From positions 1 through 64,000 of the forward strand of contig NZ_JABRWO010000005.1 in the NCBI RefSeq assembly GCF_013618625.1: a stretch of 64,000 nt of DNA. Direction: 5' to 3'. The translations under genes and the position numbers were made by a program. The first letter of the stretch is position 1. Each line of letters begins with the position of its first letter. This document shows positions 26,845 to 36,310 of the stretch, in pieces. The DNA is from Bremerella alba (GTDB taxonomy: Bacteria; Planctomycetota; Planctomycetia; Pirellulales; Pirellulaceae). The notes under the pieces were generated by a model that had not been told where the DNA came from, made no database searches, and saw nothing but the letters and a program-made list of their open reading frames with translations.

Positions 26845-29603
26845 ATCAGGCCGCAACTAATACCGTCACCGCTTATCAATTCAGCCGACTATCCGAGCTG
26901 CCATATTGGTCGCAATGGGCTGCCCTGGTCGCGATCGTGGCGGCGATTGTCACCTTCGTCTGGTGGTGGTCTCGCCGTGATACACATGCGTTACCGTCGT
27001 TAAGCCGGATGGTCCTATTTGGCCTCCGCACGGCTGCACTGCTCGGGCTGTTGTTTTTCTTCTTCAATCTCGAAAAGAAAACGCAGCGTGAAGTCCGCGA
27101 GAACTCGCGTGTCGCGGTGATAGTCGATACCAGTCAAAGCATGGGCCTAGCCGACGCGACCCCTGGCACCGGGACCGATACAACATCTCGGGCCGATCAG
27201 GCCATCGCGCTCATGTCGCAAAGCGAACTGTTAACGCAGCTACGCGATGATCATGACGTAAGCGTGATGACCTTCGACGATTCGTCACCTCCGAGAAACG
27301 TTGCGTTCTTCCCCCGCACTGGCCGAAACCAAGTTGAACTGGAACAACAGCACTCGGCCACCTTCGATCAGCAATGGTCGCAAATGACCTGGATCACCTG
27401 GACCGGAATCGGCTTGGCTATCCTGGGACTGATTACGCTCGTAACGGCCGGCCTGACCGCAGCATCGAAAGCCGCTGCCCCACTCAACTTTGTCAGTGCG
27501 ATCTGCCTGTTGACGGCTGTTTTACTCGTCGCGTTTGGTGACCTTAAAAACGACGAAGTACGCCCCTGGGATATCGTCCTGGGCGAACCAGAGCCACAAA
27601 CCGAATCTACCGACAACGCCACACCGGTCGACCCCAGTGAGCAAGACACCACCGAAGACATCGATGTCGATTGGGCCAAGTCGCTGCAACCGACCGGCTT
27701 GGAAACCCGCATCGGCGATGCTGTGATTCAGCTCGTTAATCAGGAACGCGGCGGACCGTTTGCTGGTGTTTTGATGGTCACCGACGGGGCCAACAACGAA
27801 GGCACCGCTCCGATCGAAGCAGCACGCATGGCCCGAGAAATTGGGGCACGCATCGTGACCGTTGGACTCGGTTCCGATCAACAACCGCAAAGCGTCCGCA
27901 TTGTCGACCTGGAAGCCCCGGCCAAAGCCTACCCCGGCGATCAGTTCCAACTCCGCGGCTACATCCAAGGCTTCGGCATGCCCAACAAGTCGGTCACGCT
28001 TCAGGTGGCCTCCGGCGTGATGGACGATAATGGCCAGTTCCAAGAAGAAGCCATCGACATGGTCTCGCAGCCGATCCAACTGGGCCAGGATGGCGAAGTG
28101 ATTCCGGTCGATTTCCAAATCACGCCTGAGAACATCGGTACCCGAGCCTACCAATTACGGATCGTTTCGACCTCGGAAACCGACATCGACCAGTCCGACA
28201 ACCAGAAAGTGGTCAAGGTCCAGATCGTTCAGCAACGCAATCGTGTACTGCTGCTGGCCGGCGGTCCCACGCGTGAATATCGCTTCCTCCGCAATCAGCT
28301 TTTCCGCGACAAAGATGTCGAGTTGCATGTCCTGCTACAAACCGGAGAGCAGGGGATCTCGCAGGAATCGGATGAACTGTTGTTTGCGTTCCCGGACGAT
28401 CCGACCGATCTGTTTGAGAACTACGACTGTATCATCGCCTTCGACCCTGATTGGTCGAAACTATCGCTCGAACAGATCCAACTACTTGAACGCTGGGTGG
28501 GTGAAAAGGCCGGCGGGCTGATCGTCGTGGCCGGTCCGATCTATACGCCTGAGTGGGCCAGTTTGCGGCGCGGTAACGATGCCGTCGACATCATAAAGGA
28601 TCTGCACCCAGTCACTTTCTTCAGCCGCGGCACATCGATCGGGCTGGGACGCTTCGGCTCAGAGACACCTCGTAAAATTTTGCTGACGCCGGAAGGACAG
28701 AAGGCCGAAGCATTGCGAGTCGATAGTTCTGCCGATGTTAGCAGCCGCATCTGGCAACAATTCCCCGGCGTGTACGGTTACTTTACCGTCAGCGGGGTCA
28801 AACCAGGGGCATCGGTCTGGGCCGAAATCGACGCACCAGGAGGGTTAGGCGACAACAAATCGCCCGTCTATATGGCTTCGCACTTTTACGGTGCGGGGCG
28901 TGTAATCTTCCTGGGCAGTGGCGAAATGTGGCGAATCCGTTCAATGGACGTCGGTTATTTCGAAGCGTTCTATACCAAGCTGATCCGCTATGCTTCGCAG
29001 GGGCGACTTGCTCGCGACTCAAGCCGCGGCCTGCTGCTAGTCAGTGCCGAGCGTGTCTCTTTGGGTGAAACGGTCGAAGTTCGTGCATTCCTTACCGATT
29101 CGCAGCACAATCCACTTTCCGATCCGCAAATCGAAGCCAGCCTCATCTTGCCCGATGGATCAGAACAATCATTGATCCTCCGCCAACTGCCGGAGTTTGA
29201 ACAAGGACAATACGCCGGTCAATTTACACCCTTGCAAGACGGCGAGTACCGTATCGAGGTCTTACTGCCAGGCGGGGGCGAAGATGGCTGGCTGACGCGT
29301 GAAGTAAGGGCCCGGATTCCCGATCGTGAAATCGCCAACCCGCGTCGCGATGATGCCGTCCTTACGGCGCTCTCCAGCGAAACGGGCGGCAAGTCGATTG
29401 TCGGCATTACTGATCTGATGAAGAGCGATAACCTTCCTTCATACATCGGCCCCGAAGTCCTACCCCCACGTGATATGTACACGGCACTTCCCGATTTGAT
29501 CGACCGCAGTTTCCAGGAAATCCTGAGAGGCTGGCTGTTGGCATTCATCGTTTTGGCTCTGAGTGTGGAATGGATTCAACGGAGGTTTGCAAAACTGGCA
29601 TGA
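26841..29603 (+). CDS. VWA / glutamine-amidotransferase-like membrane protein
   Basis: A 920-residue protein. The start is GTG 26841, four bases into the previous stop (GTGA), with AGGAG 10 bases upstream. The open frame from 26736 only adds an antisense-like extension. Two transmembrane helices (about 25-44 and 56-75) precede VAVIVDTSQS (MIDAS DxSxS, 96-100). Two more hydrophobic helices (about 183-204 and 213-233) and an acidic linker then interrupt the VWA fold before VLMVTDGANNEG (TDG, 314-316). A beta domain, a class I glutamine-amidotransferase-like fold without an obvious catalytic Cys (RVLLLAGGPTREYRF), an Ig-like region and a C-terminal helix follow. Confidence 0.83.
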   Translation: MNQAATNTVTAYQFSRLSELPYWSQWAALVAIVAAIVTFVWWWSRRDTHALPSLSRMVLFGLRTAALLGLLFFFFNLEKKTQREVRENSRVAVIVDTSQSMGLADATPGTGTDTTSRADQAIALMSQSELLTQLRDDHDVSVMTFDDSSPPRNVAFFPRTGRNQVELEQQHSATFDQQWSQMTWITWTGIGLAILGLITLVTAGLTAASKAAAPLNFVSAICLLTAVLLVAFGDLKNDEVRPWDIVLGEPEPQTESTDNATPVDPSEQDTTEDIDVDWAKSLQPTGLETRIGDAVIQLVNQERGGPFAGVLMVTDGANNEGTAPIEAARMAREIGARIVTVGLGSDQQPQSVRIVDLEAPAKAYPGDQFQLRGYIQGFGMPNKSVTLQVASGVMDDNGQFQEEAIDMVSQPIQLGQDGEVIPVDFQITPENIGTRAYQLRIVSTSETDIDQSDNQKVVKVQIVQQRNRVLLLAGGPTREYRFLRNQLFRDKDVELHVLLQTGEQGISQESDELLFAFPDDPTDLFENYDCIIAFDPDWSKLSLEQIQLLERWVGEKAGGLIVVAGPIYTPEWASLRRGNDAVDIIKDLHPVTFFSRGTSIGLGRFGSETPRKILLTPEGQKAEALRVDSSADVSSRIWQQFPGVYGYFTVSGVKPGASVWAEIDAPGGLGDNKSPVYMASHFYGAGRVIFLGSGEMWRIRSMDVGYFEAFYTKLIRYASQGRLARDSSRGLLLVSAERVSLGETVEVRAFLTDSQHNPLSDPQIEASLILPDGSEQSLILRQLPEFEQGQYAGQFTPLQDGEYRIEVLLPGGGEDGWLTREVRARIPDREIANPRRDDAVLTALSSETGGKSIVGITDLMKSDNLPSYIGPEVLPPRDMYTALPDLIDRSFQEILRGWLLAFIVLALSVEWIQRRFAKLA

Positions 29604-31924
29604 GCACTCCGCGCGAGCCACTTCCCGATTCAATTGTCGAATTGCTTTCCACCTTGCGTGGCCGCATTCGACGGTACGTTATCATTGAAGGTATAACTGC
29701 CATCGTCGCTTGGCTGGGCATCGTCTTCTGGGTCGGTCTGGGCCTTGACTACTTGCCGGTTACCTTCGGGGCCAGCGAAATGCCGGTTGAAGCCCGCACC
29801 GTATTGCTGGCGATCGCCGGCATGGGCACGCTGTGGATAGCCTATCAATACATCTTCCGCCGTCTGGCGGTCAACATGCCCGATCACAGCCTGGCCCTGC
29901 TGATCGAACGCCGATTTCCACAGTTCGGCGAAAGCCTGCTAACCACCGTCGAAGCCTCTCAGTCGCAGAGTGTCGCCGACGCGCACGAGCAAGAGATGCT
30001 CGCGCAAACACGCCGTGATGCGTTGGCATCGTTGCCCGAAGCGAAGCTTGCCGATCTTTTCGATCCGACCCCGTTGTGGCGAAAAGGAACAGCCGCAGTC
30101 GGTGCGTTGTTGAGCGTGGCACTGTTCGCACTGATTGCGTTTCCAGCATTTCAAATTTGGATGAGCCGTCTGGCCTTGAGCGAGGAAACCTGGCCGCGGC
30201 TTGCCCGGATCGAGGTCGTGGGCCTAGAGATCCTCCAACGAAACGATAGCAGCGATTCGGAAGGATCGACCACCGTCGTGGTACCGTTCACGGACAAGAC
30301 GGTCAAAATCGCGCGCGGCAGCTCGGTCCGATTGTTGGTCGCCGCCGATACAGCTGCTTCCTACACACCACGTTACTGCACGCTCGTTTACCGCACGGCA
30401 GATGGCATCTCCGATTCGGTCCGGATGCAGCGTGTTGGCAATTCCAGTGAAGAAGGGCAACTCCCCTTTGTCTTCGATCGCAAGCCGTTTACCGGGATGA
30501 CCACATCACTAGAGTTCGACGTCATTGGCTACGACCACAAGCTGGCCGACTACCGGATTGAAGTCGTCGATCGTCCCTTTATTACCAGCAGCGAAGTCGA
30601 CGCTGTGCTGCCCGATTACACCGGTCTCTTGCCCCGCAAGGAAGTCGTTTCAGGGGCCACCCAGTTACCGGTCGGCTCGCAAGTCACGTTGAACATGACC
30701 ACCAGCAAGCCGGTTGTATCGGCGACCCTTTTAGATCTCTCCACGCAAGAGTCCCAAGAGCTGACCTTCGATCCGCCGGTGACCACGATTCGCCAAGAGT
30801 ATGCCAGTATCTCACGCGATCTGCCCCTGGAAATATCGCTGCTAGATATTGACGGTGTGTCTAACGATATTCCTTACCGCTTGAAGATTGCCGCCGTGCC
30901 TGACTCGCCGCCGGCCGTTGAAATGCGTCCGGTCGGCATCGGCTCGGCAATTACTCAGAACGCTCAGATTCGGCTCGAAGGACGCATTCAAGACGACTTC
31001 GGCGTCGATCGCTCGTGGGTTGAAATTCAGGTGATCGGGGGAGCCAAAATGGAGCTTCCCATCACCACCGACGCTGACGGGGCTTTCACCACCACCATCG
31101 ACCTGAAGAACCAGCAGACGCCCGACGGCATTTTGCGGGTCATCCCGGACGACAAACTGACCATCGCGGTCTTCGCCCAGGATAAATGCGATCTGGACGG
31201 GGAAGGCAACATCGGAACGGCCGACCGACTGCAACTAGATGTCGTCACGGCCGACAAATTACTTTCCCTGCTCGAAGGCCGCGAACTCGATCTGCGGCGT
31301 CGTTTCGAGCAAATCCGCGACGAGACCATGCGTCTCCGCGAAGAATTCGCTCGAATTCAGATCGACGCCAAACGGTTTGCCCTCGGGGCGGAGCAATTCG
31401 CCGCCTCAGAAAGCCCCCCTCAAGAGGGCCAGGAACCGGCTAATCCTCAAGAATTATTCCGAAAGGCACTCGATCTGCAGAGATTACGCATCCAACGGGC
31501 CATGCAGGCCAGTAAGAAGGCCGACGGAGAACTCGTCGGAATTCGAGTCGGTTTCGAAGAAATCAGGGTCGAACTCACGTCTAACCGGATGGATACGACC
31601 GCTCGCAAGGAACGACTCGAGAAAATGATCATCGAGCCGATTGCCCAGCTGTCAGATCCCATGCATGCTCAATTACAGAGCACTACGCAACAATTGGAGG
31701 CACTCTACGATCAGCCCGAACCATTTATGCCGGTCGTAGAGGTTGCCCTAGAGCAAACCGACGCAATCATTCTCGAAATGGAACGTATCCTAGAGAAGAT
31801 GTTTGATTTGGAGAACTTCAACGAACTTATGGAAAAGATGCGTCTACTGATCGACGCACAGACAGATCTTCGCGAAGAAACGGAAGATTTGCGGAAGAAG
31901 CAGATCCTGGATCTGCTAAAGTAA
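29600..31924 (+). CDS. Membrane protein with C-terminal coiled coil (DUF4175-like architecture)
   Basis: A 774-residue protein from ATG 29600, which overlaps the previous stop (ATGA). Three transmembrane helices lie at about 28-50, 66-84 and 148-172. A periplasmic beta-rich region (about 180-540) follows. The C-terminus (about 550-774) is a long charged coiled coil (FEQIRDETMRLREEFARIQI, EEIRVELTSNRM, LENFNELMEKM). The helix-helix-helix plus coiled-coil plan resembles DUF4175 proteins, but I cannot confirm membership. In this operon it may link the VWA proteins to the repetitive exported proteins encoded downstream. Confidence 0.72.
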   Translation: MSTPREPLPDSIVELLSTLRGRIRRYVIIEGITAIVAWLGIVFWVGLGLDYLPVTFGASEMPVEARTVLLAIAGMGTLWIAYQYIFRRLAVNMPDHSLALLIERRFPQFGESLLTTVEASQSQSVADAHEQEMLAQTRRDALASLPEAKLADLFDPTPLWRKGTAAVGALLSVALFALIAFPAFQIWMSRLALSEETWPRLARIEVVGLEILQRNDSSDSEGSTTVVVPFTDKTVKIARGSSVRLLVAADTAASYTPRYCTLVYRTADGISDSVRMQRVGNSSEEGQLPFVFDRKPFTGMTTSLEFDVIGYDHKLADYRIEVVDRPFITSSEVDAVLPDYTGLLPRKEVVSGATQLPVGSQVTLNMTTSKPVVSATLLDLSTQESQELTFDPPVTTIRQEYASISRDLPLEISLLDIDGVSNDIPYRLKIAAVPDSPPAVEMRPVGIGSAITQNAQIRLEGRIQDDFGVDRSWVEIQVIGGAKMELPITTDADGAFTTTIDLKNQQTPDGILRVIPDDKLTIAVFAQDKCDLDGEGNIGTADRLQLDVVTADKLLSLLEGRELDLRRRFEQIRDETMRLREEFARIQIDAKRFALGAEQFAASESPPQEGQEPANPQELFRKALDLQRLRIQRAMQASKKADGELVGIRVGFEEIRVELTSNRMDTTARKERLEKMIIEPIAQLSDPMHAQLQSTTQQLEALYDQPEPFMPVVEVALEQTDAIILEMERILEKMFDLENFNELMEKMRLLIDAQTDLREETEDLRKKQILDLLK

Positions 31925-31933
31925 ACGTCCTCA

Positions 31934-31961
31934 GGTGGTCAACATGTGACCACCCCTTTTC
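31934..31961 (+). terminator. Hairpin with short T-run inside the operon (attenuator-like)
   Basis: GGTGGTCA pairs perfectly with TGACCACC around a 5-base loop, followed by CCTTTT. It sits between the stop at 31924 and the next start at 31982. The T-run is short, so it may attenuate or stabilise the upstream RNA rather than fully terminate. Confidence 0.45.
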
Positions 31962-31981
31962 TGATTCTTACGGAGAACATC

Positions 31982-33958
31982 ATGCCTAAAAGTCCTTCGA
32001 TACGAAGTGCGCTGTACGGACTGCGAGGGCTGATTCTCTTTACTTGCTTGGTGGCCACTGCTGGCCTTCTTTACGCTCAAGCTCCTGAGGTCGCCACCGG
32101 AGGCGACTTGGCCGAACGTCAAAAACAACTGGGAACCAACTTCGAGGTTCTCGAAAAGCTGATGCTCAAGATGGCCGATATCGACGAGGCCAATAATCCT
32201 CAAAGGGCTACTCTGCTGCGCGAAGCCGTTCGCAACAGCCGCAACCTGCGTGTGTTGTCGCGTATGGAAGAAACGACCGGCACGCTCAACGAGGGACAAC
32301 TCAAACGCGCCACCGATCAACAGTCTCTGATCGAGAACGATCTCCGCACGCTGCTAAAGTTGCTGCAAAGCGAAAACCGTGACGAACAAATCAAAGACGA
32401 AGAAGCCCGGATCAAGTCGTACATCAAATCCGCCCAGAAGCTTTTGAATCGTCAGCGTAGCATCCAAGGCCGGACGGAAGGTGGCGCGTCGACCAAACCC
32501 CTCTCCGACGAACAAGCCCGCCTGGCAGACGATGCGAAATCCCTTTCCGATGACATCGCCGAACAGGAAGAAGGGGGACGCCCCACTGACGCATCCCAGG
32601 AAGCGGATGCCGAGTCTCAGAACGGTAAGTCCGGCGAATCAGAAGACCAAGAGGGCAAGTCAGAAGAATCCAAAGAGGGTGAGCCCTCTGAAGGCCAGGA
32701 AGGTGAAGACAAGCCTGGCGACATGAACTCATCTGGCGATGATCCCCAAGACGGGCAAAGTAAAAATGGCCAAAGCAAAGAGGGCCAATCGAAGGAAGGT
32801 CAGTCAAAAGAGGGTGAGTCCCAAGAAGGCCAATCTTCGGAATCCGAAGGGGAGCCCAAGGATGGAGAATCGTCCGACCAAGAAAAGAAAGAAGGCGATT
32901 CCGAGAAGGAGGACTCTGAGAAAGAGGACTCCGAAATGAAGGACGGGAAATCAGAAAAGTCAGACGGCCAGAAGGGTGAATCCCCCATGGAAGGCCAATC
33001 GCAGGAAAACCAAGAGGGCAAGTCAGGCGAGAAAAGCCAGCAAGGACAACAGGGGCAACCCAGCCAGCAACAAGGGCAGCAGGGCCAACCAGGCGAGCAG
33101 TCGCAACAAGATCAACAGCAGCAACAAGAGTTCTCGCCCCGCAAGCGTATTGAAGAAGCTCAGCGACGGATGCAAGAGGCTCAAAAGAAGCTGGATGACG
33201 CTGACAAAGAGGGTGCCGTTCAAGAACAACAGGCAGCCCGCGATGAGTTAGCCCAAGCAATCGCCGAGTTGGAAGAGATACTGCGACAGCTTCGTGAAGA
33301 GGAAATCGAACGCGTCCTGGCGCGTCTGGAAGCACGCTTCATGAAGTTGCTCGAAATGCAACTTCGCGTGAACGACGATACCGAACGACTCTCGCAAATT
33401 CCACTCGACCAACGAGGCTCTGCCGAAGACGCTGAGGCCGGCAAGCTGAGCTTCTCGGAGAAGCAAATCATGGTCGAAGCTGACAAGTGCCTGGAACTTC
33501 TTAAAGAAGAAGGTTCCTCGATCGCTTTTCCCGAATCGATGATGATGGTTCGCGAAGACATGCAGGAAGTTGCCAATCGGCTGGGACAAGCCAAGCTCGA
33601 CAGTTTGACCATCACCATTGAAGAAGACATCGTCACCGGTCTCGAGGAACTTCTCGAGGCCCTCAAGCAAGCTCAGAAGGATCAGGAAGAACGCAAACAA
33701 CAACAACAACAGCAGCAACAGCAGCAACAGGGTGAAGAGCCGCTTGTTGACAAGATTGCCGAGCTTCGGCTGATCAAGTCGATGCAAGTTCGCGTCAATC
33801 AACGAACCAATCGATACGCTCAAATGCTGGACGATGCCGACGACGAGGTCGGTCAGGCGACCAGCGACGACTTGAAGAATCTGTTGCGAGATTTGGCCGA
33901 ACGCCAAAGCCGCATTTATGACATTACTCGGGACAATGTTCAGGGGAAGAACCAATGA
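31982..33958 (+). CDS. Exported acidic, highly repetitive protein (Ser/Glu/Lys/Gly/Gln-rich)
   Basis: A 658-residue protein from ATG 31982 with a GGAG-type ribosome-binding site and a signal peptide ([20 protein letters not shown]). Helical coiled-coil segments (about 35-170) precede a low-complexity region (about 170-390). That region begins with repeats of the type [12 protein letters not shown], turns to SEKED runs and ends in Gln-rich [11 protein letters not shown]. Further coiled coils (about 390-560), a pure Gln run and a last helical segment follow. The low-complexity part is likely disordered and highly charged. No enzymatic motif is present. Length variation between strains would be expected in the repeat region. 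Confidence 0.75.
   Translation: MPKSPSIRSALYGLRGLILFTCLVATAGLLYAQAPEVATGGDLAERQKQLGTNFEVLEKLMLKMADIDEANNPQRATLLREAVRNSRNLRVLSRMEETTGTLNEGQLKRATDQQSLIENDLRTLLKLLQSENRDEQIKDEEARIKSYIKSAQKLLNRQRSIQGRTEGGASTKPLSDEQARLADDAKSLSDDIAEQEEGGRPTDASQEADAESQNGKSGESEDQEGKSEESKEGEPSEGQEGEDKPGDMNSSGDDPQDGQSKNGQSKEGQSKEGQSKEGESQEGQSSESEGEPKDGESSDQEKKEGDSEKEDSEKEDSEMKDGKSEKSDGQKGESPMEGQSQENQEGKSGEKSQQGQQGQPSQQQGQQGQPGEQSQQDQQQQQEFSPRKRIEEAQRRMQEAQKKLDDADKEGAVQEQQAARDELAQAIAELEEILRQLREEEIERVLARLEARFMKLLEMQLRVNDDTERLSQIPLDQRGSAEDAEAGKLSFSEKQIMVEADKCLELLKEEGSSIAFPESMMMVREDMQEVANRLGQAKLDSLTITIEEDIVTGLEELLEALKQAQKDQEERKQQQQQQQQQQQGEEPLVDKIAELRLIKSMQVRVNQRTNRYAQMLDDADDEVGQATSDDLKNLLRDLAERQSRIYDITRDNVQGKNQ
32754..32835 (+). 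repeat. Short tandem repeat coding for (E)GQSK units
   Basis: Imperfect 15-base units (GGCCAAAGCAAAGAG, GGCCAATCGAAGGAA, GGTCAGTCAAAAGAG and relatives), each encoding GQSKE-like pentapeptides. Synonymous differences between units show the peptide is conserved more than the DNA. Confidence 0.75.
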
Positions 33959-35019
33959 GTTTTCGCCGAATTGCCTGCTGCGTTTGCAGCATCGTCGCTC
34001 TCGGGGGACTTCACGTTTCCGCAGGATTTGCCCACGCGGAATCGGGTCTCGCCGTCGCCGACCATTGGACACCTCCCACGCGACAACAATTGGCCGAAGA
34101 TCTCACGGCCTGGAGCCAGATCACCAACGCCCCTTCCACCACCAAGCAGAAGCTGCTGACCCTTTGGATGGAAGACAGCAACACCACGCTGAGCCTGCGA
34201 GAGCTACTCGATCAATCGCTGGAAATCAGCTCTGAAGGTATTTGGCAGCAGCTCCAAGCGTTCCAAGAGACGGGCGTGTATCAAGGGCCGATCGAGCTCG
34301 ATCCCAGCGACCCCGATGCCTGGCCGCCCGGTTTTCTCGTACATCATGCGAAATTCGTTTACGGGAAGTGGCTCGCCGAACAAGGCTTCTACGATGAAGC
34401 ATTGAATGAACTGAGCGAGCCGACTCCCGATCAGGTGGTCGACCCGGCGGCTCTCTTGTTCTTTGAAGCGGCCTGTCAGCACTACCTGCTGCAAAAAGAA
34501 GAGTGTGTTGGCACGCTGAAGCAGCTACTGGCCCGTTCCGAAGGACTTCCGGCTCGTTACCTCGCTTTGTCTCAGATGATGCTTAAGGATATCGAACCGC
34601 TTGAGACCGACTCGCTCGATGAAGTTGCCCGACTGATGCGCGACATCGAACGCCGTCTCGATCTCGGCCGCGCCGGTAAGAAAGTCCGCCAGACCGAAGA
34701 AGATGTCGTCGCCAAGCTTGACAAGATGATCGAAGACCTGGAAAAGCAGCGTCAACAGCAGCAGCAACAACAACAGCAAGCCCAGGGTAGCGGGCAAGGC
34801 TCGCAGCCGCAGCAAGACAGCAAGCCGGGCACCGAAAGTGGCCCTGGCAATGTCGATCCCAAAGACATGAAGAACAAAGGAGAGTGGGGAAACCTGCCTC
34901 CTAAAGAGCGTCAGGAAGCGTTGCAGCAGATCTCCAACGAGTACCCTTCGCACTACCGCCGGGCCATTGAAGAATACTTCCGCAAGATTGCTCGCGACCC
35001 ATCCTCGGCCAACAACTAA
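33955..35019 (+). CDS. Exported TPR-like protein with Gln-rich linker
   Basis: A 354-residue protein with a signal peptide (RRIACCVCSIVALGGLHVSAGFAHA). Helical segments (about 30-260) are TPR-like (FVYGKWLAEQGFYDEALNEL, LLFFEAACQHYLLQKEECV). A coiled coil (VVAKLDKMIEDLEKQRQ) runs into a Gln tract and a Gln/Gly/Ser-rich linker (about 263-300). The C-terminal segment LPPKERQEALQQISNEYPSHYRRAIEEYFRKIA is conserved-looking. The start overlaps the previous stop (ATGA), so the two exported low-complexity proteins are translationally coupled and may form a complex. Confidence 0.75.
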   Translation: MSFRRIACCVCSIVALGGLHVSAGFAHAESGLAVADHWTPPTRQQLAEDLTAWSQITNAPSTTKQKLLTLWMEDSNTTLSLRELLDQSLEISSEGIWQQLQAFQETGVYQGPIELDPSDPDAWPPGFLVHHAKFVYGKWLAEQGFYDEALNELSEPTPDQVVDPAALLFFEAACQHYLLQKEECVGTLKQLLARSEGLPARYLALSQMMLKDIEPLETDSLDEVARLMRDIERRLDLGRAGKKVRQTEEDVVAKLDKMIEDLEKQRQQQQQQQQQAQGSGQGSQPQQDSKPGTESGPGNVDPKDMKNKGEWGNLPPKERQEALQQISNEYPSHYRRAIEEYFRKIARDPSSANN

Positions 35020-35057
35020 CCACCCCCGACCTTTGTCGCTCTGAGACATGACGCCTC

Positions 35058-36293
35058 ATGAAGACGTTTTCCCTAATCATGCTATCGCTGCTCGCCGCTC
35101 CCCCTGCGGTCGAGGTCCAGCAATTGGACGGATCTACCACCAATGGCGCTCTTGTCGAGTTGTCTAATGACTCGCTGGAAATTCAGCTAGCCGATGGCAA
35201 GTCGTCCGTGTTACCCTCCAAAGAAATCATAAGCGTCCGTCCGCTCTCGCAGAACGACGCAACCACGGCTCCATCGGTTAGCAAAGAGTTGATTTTCGCC
35301 GGTGGTTCGCGATTGTTTTTAGCCGACATGCTGGTCTCGTCTCGCAATGCCGAACTCATGCTGACCGCGGGAGCACGCGTCGAAATCGGTAGAAGCGCGT
35401 TGAAAGGGGTCCGGATCTTGACTGCCGATTCGCAGTCTGCCGACCCCGAGGATGACCCTCTACACCAAAAGTGGCATGAACTTGCCCAACAGCATACCGG
35501 AGGGGACGCGATCGTTCTCAATCGAGAAGGAATGCTAACGGTTCAAGAGGTGGTCATTCACGCCGTGACCGCCGATGGAGTCAAAATTCAACTTGACGAC
35601 ATCACCACCACTGTCAATCCATCCAAGCTGTACGGTCTCCTCTTTTACCAGCGTGCCGCACGCGAATTCCCCGCGCCGCTGTGCGTCGTCCATTTGAACG
35701 ATGGATCGACGCTGGTTTCCCAGTCGATCAAGATGAACAACGGCGAGACCCGCGTTACCATTTTGACCGGGACCGAGATCCCAATCCCTTTCGATCGTGT
35801 CACGAAGCTCGACTTCGCCGCCGGAAACATTCAATTTCTGGACGAACTGAAGCCCGCTCGAGTCACCTGGACACCGGTTCTTAAATCGGCCATCGCAGTC
35901 GATGACCTCTCGTTGGTCTATGCCCCGCGTATGAACCAATCGTTCCAAGGGGACCTGCTCCAACTCGAAGAAGACCAGCAGCCTCAGGTTTACTCGCGTG
36001 GGATCGCCGTGCATGCCACGTCCGAATTGCTTTACGATCTGCCTTCCGGCTTCCGCCAGTTGCAGATGCGTGTCGGCATCGCTCCACAAAGCCTGGGAAC
36101 CTGTACGGCCAAGCTTCAGGTCATTGGCGATCAGAAGATTCTGTTTGAAAAAGACTTTAGTAATCAAACCCCGCCGGAAGATATCGCCTTGAACATCTCA
36201 GGCGTCCGTCGACTCAAAATCGTGGTCGATGCAAGTGATGGCGAAGATTTTGGCGACGTGCTCCATCTCTGCCAGGCACGCTTGCTCAAGTAA
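35058..36293 (+). CDS. Exported protein with C-terminal NPCBM-like carbohydrate-binding domain
   Basis: A 411-residue protein with a short signal sequence (FSLIMLSLLAAPPAVE). Residues 20-260 hold repeated small beta domains of the type LDGSTTNGALVELSNDSLEIQL, VLNREGMLTVQEVVIHAV and VHLNDGSTLVSQSIKM. Residues about 310-411 resemble the NPCBM/NEW2 fold (RGIAVHATSELLYDLPSG, FRQLQMRVGIAPQSLG, RRLKIVVDASDGEDFGDVLHL), usually found in carbohydrate-binding proteins. It lies between the VWA operon proteins and the HtrA-like genes, separated by only 38 and 17 bases, so it probably belongs to the same transcript. Confidence 0.75.
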   Translation: MKTFSLIMLSLLAAPPAVEVQQLDGSTTNGALVELSNDSLEIQLADGKSSVLPSKEIISVRPLSQNDATTAPSVSKELIFAGGSRLFLADMLVSSRNAELMLTAGARVEIGRSALKGVRILTADSQSADPEDDPLHQKWHELAQQHTGGDAIVLNREGMLTVQEVVIHAVTADGVKIQLDDITTTVNPSKLYGLLFYQRAAREFPAPLCVVHLNDGSTLVSQSIKMNNGETRVTILTGTEIPIPFDRVTKLDFAAGNIQFLDELKPARVTWTPVLKSAIAVDDLSLVYAPRMNQSFQGDLLQLEEDQQPQVYSRGIAVHATSELLYDLPSGFRQLQMRVGIAPQSLGTCTAKLQVIGDQKILFEKDFSNQTPPEDIALNISGVRRLKIVVDASDGEDFGDVLHLCQARLLK

Positions 36294-36310
36294 TTCGAGA
36301 AGAAACCCGC

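Noticed and set aside
32424-33335. 303-codon open frame antisense to the repetitive protein
   Set aside because: It mirrors the low-complexity coding region, has a Leu/Pro/Arg-rich shadow composition and no start signal. The sense frame has a signal peptide and coiled coils.
33695-33730. CAA/CAG run considered as a CRISPR or microsatellite array
   Set aside because: No spacers; it encodes an in-frame Gln tract within a coding sequence. No CRISPR array was seen anywhere in the window.
33248-34072. 274-codon antisense frame with long Leu runs
   Set aside because: The Leu runs are the reverse complement of the Gln (CAA/CAG) tract, a typical shadow.
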